In this document: piece by piece, positions 60,901 to 64,000 of the stretch
Position numbering within the stretch: the first letter of the stretch is position 1
Layout: each line of letters opens with the position of its first letter
Assembly: GCA_030674155.1 (NCBI GenBank)
Contig: CM060316.1
Span: 82,302,260-82,366,259, forward strand
Length of the DNA stretch: 64,000 nucleotides
Direction of reading: 5' to 3'
DNA from: Stramonita haemastoma
Taxonomy: Eukaryota; Mollusca; Gastropoda; Neogastropoda; Muricidae
Program-made: the position numbers and the translations under genes
The notes under the pieces: generated by a model
The model's database searches: none
What the model saw: the letters and a program-made list of their open reading frames with translations, nothing else
Told to the model about the DNA's origin: nothing

Positions 60901-63798
60901 TTTTAGAAGCTTTTAGCTGCAAAATTTTTTGACATTTATTTTTAATTTTGTACCACTTTATGTTACAGCAGATTTCTCTGCATGAAATTCGGGCTGCTCT
61001 CCCCGGGGAGAGCACATCGCCACAAGTGCAGCGCCACCCATTATTATTTTTCTTTTTCTGCCTGCAAATGTATTTGTTTCCTATCAGAGTGGCTTTTTTC
61101 TACAGAATTTTGCCAGGGACAGCCCTCTTGTTGCCGTGGGTTCTTTTATGTGCGCTAAATAATTATGTTTAACACACGGGACCTTGGTTTATCATCTCAT
61201 CGGAATTACTAGCACCCAGACCACCAACCACTCATGGTCTAATGGATGGGGGAAAAGTTTTGGGCCCAAACGGGATTCGAACCACCACACACTTCGACCC
61301 GCACTATTCGCTTTCTAGGCAGGCGCCTTACCACCTGGATCACCAATCCACTAAAATTTAGAGCTGCTGGTTTCAATTACTCTTCCTGATCTTGCAACAC
61401 ACAGCGAGACAATCTGCCACATATTCCCCCCCCCCCCCCCCCCCCCCCCCCCCCACCCACTTCTGCCCCAATTATATTGCTCATTCCACCCAACCCAGTG
61501 ACTCAGTATTGTGGTACACTCACCTTATGGACATTTTGAATTACAGTGTTTCATTACCACATCCGTTTAGACACTTTTCAGAGAAAGGCATGGACCTAGG
61601 AAACCATATTTGGAGTGAGATTTTAGTTCTTTGGCAGTCTGTATTTTTAGGAGCCATACTATCATTTTATGATAACCAGGGGGTCAGTATTGAGGAGCTG
61701 TTTGTGTAGACTCCAATAAAATTATGTGAAACGCTGAAATATTTTATGTTTTCTTGTATTTGAGAGTCGTAATATCATGTGACATAAACACTTGAACTTT
61801 TTTTTTTCCTGTGTGCTAGGCAATGGCACGTGTGTGGCGAGATGGTCAGAAAAAAGAGGTTCACATCTACAGGCTCCTCACCACAGTAAGCCTGTCTTCT
61901 GTTTCCAGACATCTGGATCCTTATCTGACTCCCTAACTTTTTTCTCATAACCAGTAGTAAACACCTGCCATCATAGACAGTCTGTTTCTGAATGGATAGA
62001 GCATTTTACTCCCATCCCTGTGGATCCATGAAGTCATGCATTCAAATCTTGGCAGCAGTACTTATTTTGTAAGTTCCTTCATGTATATATACAGACGGTA
62101 AGATATTCAGTTAGGGGAACAGAATAGCCTAGTGGTTTGAGCGTTGAACTCACAGTCTGAAAGCCCGAGTATGAGCCACCACCAAGGCACCTGTTCAAGG
62201 GTTGTTTTTCTCTGGATAGGACCATAAAGCAAGTTCCTGTATATGAATGCACACAAAACACCTTGCCCACATGTTAAAACTTGTTCTTCCTTTTGCAAGA
62301 GAAGGCTATTGCATGCCAGCAGAAACAGATGACAGAATTTTTAAAGCACACACATACTGGTGTCGTGTTCAGAAATCATCTCATGAATCGGTATGCAGTT
62401 ACCTCAATCGTGGGTAAAAATCAGTCGCACAACCAATATCTCACCCTTGGTAAACCTCAAAGCTCCAGCCAAGGAACAAAAAACAAAATGCAATTAGAAA
62501 TCCCAAACTTCATGCCAACATATGATGAGTTACAGAAACACAAACATTCCAAGCATGCACAAAACCTAGAGAAGGATGGGGTCCGCCAAGTTCAGCTTAC
62601 TCCTGAGAATAGTAGTGGAAGGCACCCATGTCTCGGAAGACTGTGGAGTTGTGCTCTAGTCTTTAGAACGCAAAGCCTGGGTAAGTAAGTATGGAGGGCA
62701 AACTGTGTTACCCATGCAGCTGACCCCCACCCCCCTCTCCACGCCACTGGAATGATCCATTGGAAAGGCAATGACCGATACGAATGGTTCCAGTACCGTC
62801 ACAGGAGCCACAGAATACAACAAGAAAAATTCAGTGCAGTGCTCTAACAACTCCTCTGGGGACTAAGGGAGAGAAAAAGAAACAACTGCAGATAGTTTAG
62901 AATTGTAGTTTAGGACAAACAAACAAAAACTGATACTAAGGAAGGTCTAGATTATCATTTTTTATCAGAGCATGAAGAACAACTACAGCATGGCTTCCCA
63001 AAGCATACATGATATGGTTCTTCCGTTCATGTGCATCTTACATATCATGTAGTTTCGGGAAACTACCTGAAATGAAATAAGTAATTATTGAAATCTGTTG
63101 ATTGATATGATGAATGTACTTACTAGGAAATGCACGACTGATGATATTCATATACAGAAAACTTTTGTGTAGTGTGGATTGTTGTACACGAGTTTTGCTT
63201 GATGCAAACTTTGCTGGATTGGATATTTAGAAGAAAGAAAAAGTAATGTCTACTTGTGTGTACTTGATTTTGGTGATGATGTGTGTTTGAGATTAGAAGT
63301 TGGAATACGGCTACCTTTATGGTAGGCAAAAGCAGTCGCATATGTAAAAATCTCACCATTGGTGAACCTTAAAGCTCTTGCCAAGGAACAAAAAAAATGA
63401 AGTGTTTGGAGGGTGTGTAATCAGGAAGATTTGATTGTGGAGAGACTTATCTGTAGTATGTGTTTACTGTGTGAAGTAATCAGTAATATGTGTTTATTGT
63501 GGGGAGTAATATTAGTAATGTGTGTTTATCGTGAGGAGGGATATCAGTAGTGTGTTTATTGTGGGGAGTAATTTCAGTTATGCATGTTTATTGTGGGCAG
63601 TAATATTATATCATTTTTAAAAATTTTGTGTTGTTTTATGGGGAACAGTAATGATGATATGTGTTTGATCTGTTTCCAAACATTCAGGGCACTTTGGAAG
63701 AAAAAGTGTACCAACGACAGATCAGCAAACAAGGATTAAGCGGTGCCGTGATGGACTTGAAAGCGTCTGACATACAGTTTTCTCAGGAAGATCTCAAG
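37064..63798 (+). CDS. RAD54B: RAD54B: SNF2-family DNA translocase of homologous recombination (3' end outside window)
   Basis: Swi2/Snf2 ATPase that in animals works with RAD51/DMC1 in strand exchange and chromatin remodelling in the nucleus. Coding exons: 37064-37161, 38370-39027, 39759-39780, 40947-40971 (tentative), 41618-41705, 42385-42490, 44102-44151, 45383-45493, 47118-47272, 48525-48572, 49938-50019, 50327-50407, 51524-51673, 52977-53088, 54100-54279, 55783-56031, 56863-57027, 58739-58865, 59865-59971, 61820-61885, 63688-63798; about 930 codons, near the roughly 910 of the human protein. The N-terminus [10 protein letters not shown] is diagnostic for RAD54B rather than RAD54L. Motifs in order: I DDMGLGKT, Ia [33 protein letters not shown], a VFILRRTQE-like block, [37 protein letters not shown]. 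All junctions are GT-AG and in phase except 16/17. The ATG lies one base after an acceptor, so a non-coding 5' exon exists upstream. Confidence 0.95.
38370..39027 (+). CDS. RAD54B: RAD54B exon 2 (long, poorly conserved N-terminal region)
   Basis: 658-nt exon, Ser/Gln/Asn-rich and probably disordered. Only its end ([13 protein letters not shown]) is recognisable as the conserved block before the helicase core. Acceptor tttttgcag, donor AAG|GTATTG, phase 0. Read-through past the donor stays open to 39156. Confidence 0.9.
39759..39780 (+). CDS. RAD54B: RAD54B exon 3, 22-nt microexon
   Basis: Acceptor gtttttcag and donor G|GTAAGT bracket 22 nt coding HKKWEGD plus one base. This continues the KKHKxWExDG block of RAD54 proteins exactly. 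Confidence 0.85.
40947..40971 (+). CDS. RAD54B: RAD54B exon 4, tentative 25-nt microexon
   Basis: A strong pyrimidine tract and ctag precede 25 nt, and GTAAGA follows. Its phases join exon 3 and exon 5 and give G-L-L-D-R-F-S-V-K, where other RAD54B proteins also have G-L-L but about ten more residues. Fit is good but conservation is limited to three residues, so the true exon may be another one I could not see. Confidence 0.45.
41046..41320. repeat. (AC)n, (AT)n, (TC)n, RAD54B intron 4
   Basis: AC 41046-41126, an AT/ATAC stretch, then TC 41213-41320; 75 bp after the tentative microexon. Confidence 0.95.
41618..41705 (+). CDS. RAD54B: RAD54B exon 5
   Basis: 88 nt coding [15 protein letters not shown] and then [11 protein letters not shown], the conserved G-x-G-Y-K and GGKEI block before the helicase domain. 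Acceptor tgtgcag, donor CAG|GTTTGC. Confidence 0.9.
42385..42490 (+). CDS. RAD54B: RAD54B exon 6
   Basis: 106 nt coding [16 protein letters not shown] and a variable linker. The SGKCF motif matches the SGRCF of vertebrate RAD54B. Acceptor ttcttgcag, donor G|GTCAGT, phase 1. Confidence 0.9.
43080..43497 (+). mobile_element. LINE 3' end, RAD54B intron 6
   Basis: A frame-broken Cys/His module (NRLRKQR, then [17 protein letters not shown]) followed by a 3' UTR and the end cttgaatcttga. Two inverted copies of this end are at 28370-28530 and 32567-33150. Confidence 0.7.
44102..44151 (+). CDS. RAD54B: RAD54B exon 7
   Basis: 50 nt coding [16 protein letters not shown], matching the K-x-F-x-NP segment of the family. 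Acceptor ttttacag, donor GAG|GTAAAT. Phase joins exon 6 (1+2). Confidence 0.88.
44280..44365 (+). repeat. Interspersed repeat family H
   Basis: gcatcaccaagtttggtgt and ccagtgataatgacatgatc-like blocks also occur at 51080-51165. Type unknown. Confidence 0.6.
44715..45363. repeat. 37-bp minisatellite, RAD54B intron 7
   Basis: About 17 units of the type gatctaaatactgatattg + tcagagaacaatttctgt. The right-hand units are nearly identical, the left-hand ones more diverged. It ends 19 bp before the exon 8 acceptor AG. Confidence 0.93.
45383..45493 (+). CDS. RAD54B: RAD54B exon 8
   Basis: 111 nt coding the conserved [16 protein letters not shown] block. The acceptor (catgatcttcag) has an unusually poor pyrimidine tract because a 37-bp minisatellite runs to within about 19 bp of it. 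Confidence 0.9.
46370..46700 (-). mobile_element. SINE family B, RAD54B intron 8
   Basis: Starts taccactttatgtcacagcag, contains cggagagcgcgtcgccacaa and ends at ctcgtccgaatgacttgatg. Confidence 0.78.
47118..47272 (+). CDS. RAD54B: RAD54B exon 9: start of the helicase core
   Basis: 155 nt coding [15 protein letters not shown] (Q motif region) through GAILA. It ends two bases into the Ala codon before motif I. The intronic minisatellite begins within a few bases of the donor GTAAGC. Confidence 0.93.
47279..48045. repeat. 37-bp minisatellite, degenerate, RAD54B intron 9
   Basis: Units of agctgtgtctttagttcatg + gtgttagctagtgtgtg with many short deletions (29- and 33-bp forms). It starts within 7 bp of the exon 9 donor. 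The many small gaps may include assembly noise. Confidence 0.9.
48525..48572 (+). CDS. RAD54B: RAD54B exon 10: Walker A / motif I
   Basis: 48 nt coding [19 protein letters not shown] binds the ATP phosphate. The family consensus is DEMGLGKT, so the second residue is Asp rather than Glu. Splice sites tttgcag and TG|GTGAGT. Confidence 0.93.
48845..49248. mobile_element. TTAA-bounded piggyBac-like MITE, RAD54B intron 10
   Basis: The 404-bp element begins TTAACCTTTCAGTACGG and ends CAGTGCTGTAAGGGTTAA; the ends are imperfect inverted repeats of about 16 bp with the TTAA target typical of piggyBac. The interior is GC-richer than the intron and has no ORF, so it would be non-autonomous. Confidence 0.65.
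49411..49438. repeat. C28 homopolymer, RAD54B intron 10
   Basis: Uninterrupted C run; similar C or G runs occur at 26511-26530, 46274-46290, 53371-53387 and 61429-61454. Confidence 0.95.
49938..50019 (+). CDS. RAD54B: RAD54B exon 11: motif Ia
   Basis: 82 nt coding a [12 protein letters not shown] stretch and [10 protein letters not shown] (motif Ia). Acceptor tgcctctag, donor AAG|GTCAGT. Confidence 0.93.
50327..50407 (+). CDS. RAD54B: RAD54B exon 12
   Basis: 81 nt coding [18 protein letters not shown] and on to RVE, following the TPGSLV motif as in all RAD54 proteins. Acceptor cctgtag, donor GAG|GTAAGG. Confidence 0.92.
51524..51673 (+). CDS. RAD54B: RAD54B exon 13: motif II (DEGH)
   Basis: 150 nt coding VLIISYEMF and [20 protein letters not shown] is the SNF2-type Walker B that coordinates magnesium. 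Acceptor ttgtttcag, donor TCT|GTAAGT. Confidence 0.95.
51810..52262 (+). other. Open stretch in RAD54B intron 13, not recognised
   Basis: The first half is an inverted SINE. The second half (52080-52262), after a cctcacag that could be an acceptor, is GC-richer and reads [18 protein letters not shown] and [14 protein letters not shown] before a stop. No family recognised and no donor. It may be a retro-inserted fragment. Confidence 0.25.
51888..52047 (-). mobile_element. SINE family A fragment, RAD54B intron 13
   Basis: Diverged inverted copy (attcttttatttcaagaat to aaaagcggaacag). Confidence 0.75.
52977..53088 (+). CDS. RAD54B: RAD54B exon 14: motif III
   Basis: 112 nt coding [18 protein letters not shown] (motif [11 protein letters not shown]) and [10 protein letters not shown]. 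Acceptor gtctttcag, donor G|GTATGT. Confidence 0.95.
54100..54279 (+). CDS. RAD54B: RAD54B exon 15: RAD54-specific insert
   Basis: 180 nt coding [31 protein letters not shown] and [17 protein letters not shown], the linker between the two RecA lobes. Acceptor gtatgtcag, donor G|GTAAAT. A (GT)n tract begins about 65 bp past the donor. Confidence 0.95.
55783..56031 (+). CDS. RAD54B: RAD54B exon 16, two phase breaks in G runs
   Basis: It codes [20 protein letters not shown] in one frame and, after 55874-55906 (a G-rich run), [18 protein letters not shown] in another; both pieces are clear RAD54B. The first frame would end at a TGA at 55935-55937. At the 3' end the donor after the G5 run at 56028-56032 is also one base out of phase with exon 17. 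Two missing Gs would fix both breaks, so assembly or sequencing error is the simplest reading; true disruption cannot be excluded. Confidence 0.8.
56312..56605 (+). mobile_element. SINE family A, RAD54B intron 16
   Basis: Diverged + copy without the tRNA head; starts at attcgaggagaattttcccc after an (AC)n tract and ends in aaaagaataaaataaaa. Confidence 0.8.
56863..57027 (+). CDS. RAD54B: RAD54B exon 17: motif IV
   Basis: 165 nt coding [31 protein letters not shown] and [10 protein letters not shown] (motif IV at the start of the second RecA lobe). Acceptor gtgttcag, donor AAG|GTCAGG. A 28-bp minisatellite begins about 10 bp past the donor. Confidence 0.93.
57036..57508. repeat. 28-bp minisatellite, RAD54B intron 17
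   Basis: About 17 units of gtatcttcaggttctacaca + cctgtact, starting about 10 bp after the exon 17 donor. No frame of the unit has a stop codon, which creates a long spurious ORF. Confidence 0.93.
57650..57960. repeat. (TC)n/(TATC)n, RAD54B intron 17
   Basis: Imperfect TC-rich tract, then (TATC)n at about 57866-57903 and AT-rich sequence. Confidence 0.92.
58283..58690 (-). mobile_element. SINE family B, RAD54B intron 17
   Basis: Inverted near-full-length copy ending in a complementary tRNA head (gggtacgaacccagaaactc to cttaaccatcctgccacc), 50 bp before exon 18. Confidence 0.82.
58739..58865 (+). CDS. RAD54B: RAD54B exon 18
   Basis: 127 nt coding [20 protein letters not shown] and [16 protein letters not shown], the conserved RLDG-T block. 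Acceptor gatgcag, donor A|GTGAGT. Confidence 0.95.
59021..59313 (+). mobile_element. tRNA-derived SINE family C, RAD54B intron 18
   Basis: Near-identical to the copy at 15561-15855. Flanked by the 13-bp duplication TAATGGTCAAACT (59008-59020 and 59314-59326). The B box reads ggttggatccc, one base off consensus. Its high identity to the other copy and intact TSD suggest recent activity. Confidence 0.92.
59678..59835 (+). repeat. Interspersed repeat family G, copy 2
   Basis: Counterpart of 7655-7845, located 30 bp before RAD54B exon 19. Confidence 0.7.
59865..59971 (+). CDS. RAD54B: RAD54B exon 19: motif V
   Basis: 107 nt coding [20 protein letters not shown] and [13 protein letters not shown] (motif V and the DxDWNP block). 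Acceptor ttgtgcag, donor CAG|GTATGT. Confidence 0.95.
60130..60488 (-). mobile_element. SINE family B, RAD54B intron 19
   Basis: Diverged inverted copy (gagggtcaccaatagttag to gggactttcaccaagaacc). Confidence 0.7.
60489..60720 (-). mobile_element. SINE family A, RAD54B intron 19
   Basis: Inverted 3' two-thirds, lying against a family B copy on its left. Confidence 0.8.
60930..61350 (-). mobile_element. SINE family B, RAD54B intron 19
   Basis: Inverted copy with a well-preserved complementary B box (gggattcgaaccaccac) and gcaggcgccttaccacctgg head. Confidence 0.78.
61820..61885 (+). CDS. RAD54B: RAD54B exon 20: motif VI
   Basis: 66 nt coding [20 protein letters not shown] and TT. Motif VI arginines complete the ATPase site. 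Acceptor gtgctag, donor ACA|GTAAGC. Confidence 0.95.
62112..62395 (+). mobile_element. SINE family B relative, RAD54B intron 20
   Basis: A box tagcctagtggtttgagcg, degraded B box, body with accttgcccacatgttaaaac and ending tggtgtcgtgttcagaaatc. Confidence 0.7.
62615..62815 (+). repeat. Interspersed repeat family E, copy 2
   Basis: Starts ggcacccatgtctcggaaga and ends ccagtaccgtcacaggagcc; lies in RAD54B intron 20 after a family F block. Confidence 0.75.
63303..63400 (+). repeat. Interspersed repeat family F
   Basis: The stretch tggaatacggctacctttat to aaagctcttgccaaggaac also occurs at 62395-62490, 46990-47040 (partial) and 23326-23405 (start of the RTE-like element). Confidence 0.65.
63430..63610. 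repeat. Imperfect ~31-bp tandem repeat, RAD54B intron 20
   Basis: Five to six units of gtaatgtgtgtttattgtgg + ggagtaatatca, diverged, ending about 80 bp before exon 21. Confidence 0.7.
63688..63798 (+). CDS. RAD54B: RAD54B exon 21, last coding exon in window
   Basis: 111 nt coding [20 protein letters not shown] and [11 protein letters not shown], as in the family after motif VI. Acceptor aacattcag, donor AAG|GTTTGG. The stop codon and any CxC-rich C-terminus are beyond 64000. Confidence 0.95.
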
Positions 63799-64000
63799 GT
63801 TTGGCTTGTTTGTTTGTGTGTTATCTTAAAAAAAAATGTATTGCTGCCTTGTGAGTGTGTTCTATGCTGGTCCTCCAGGTGAGGTGATAAACTGAGGTCC
63901 TGTGTGTGATAAATTCAGTGCATGTGTTTTCCACAAAAAAAAGGGGGGGGGGAGGGGGGAATTTTTAAAAGAAATAAAGTTATGAGCAGGGTGGGCATTG

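Overview
This window is eukaryotic nuclear DNA from an invertebrate animal, most likely a mollusc and probably a marine gastropod. Two spliced animal genes lie in a sea of microsatellites, tRNA-derived SINEs and decayed non-LTR retrotransposons (LINEs). The metazoan assignment rests on gene content and GT-AG splicing. The mollusc assignment is inference, from genome texture (dense AC/AG/ATGT repeats, several tRNA-SINE families, taggcc-rich unique DNA) and from the type of deaminase present.

Right half, + strand (about 37.06 kb to past the right edge): an orthologue of RAD54B, the SNF2-family DNA translocase of homologous recombination. I placed 21 coding exons, all but one junction in matching phase, from the start codon at 37064 through helicase motif VI to 63798; the last exon or exons lie beyond the window. 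Exon 16 carries two single-base phase breaks in G runs. Three introns carry minisatellites that press against a splice site.

Left half, - strand (22594 down to 11485): three exons of an AID/APOBEC-like zinc-dependent cytidine deaminase. The zinc motif is split by a 9.5-kb intron: histidine, catalytic glutamate and first cysteine are in the 572-nt exon at 22023-22594, and the second zinc cysteine is the first full codon of the exon at 12324-12509. Phases agree at both junctions, the C-terminus and stop are present, and the 5' exon(s) were not found. This is the most interesting item in the window.

Mobile layer: 0-8 kb holds SINEs of several families, including a chimeric tRNA/5S-rRNA-like SINE, and LINE 3' ends. 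The big deaminase intron contains an L2/CR1-type LINE (13.2-16.3 kb) with a SINE nested in its 3' UTR between a perfect 17-bp duplication, plus a second LINE (18.3-20.05 kb) and further fragments. A nearly complete RTE-like element (23.3-26.25 kb) lies just upstream of the deaminase exons; its long frame is broken only by two TGA codons at apparent tryptophan positions. At 26.4-29.95 kb is an old tandem duplication in which only one copy has a SINE insertion. RAD54B intron 10 contains a TTAA-bounded piggyBac-like MITE.

The two genes point away from each other (deaminase leftward, RAD54B rightward), so their 5' ends face across the interval between 22.6 and 37 kb. A recombination translocase and a DNA/RNA-editing deaminase side by side is suggestive but may be chance. 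No functional tRNA, rRNA, CRISPR or prokaryotic-type feature was seen.
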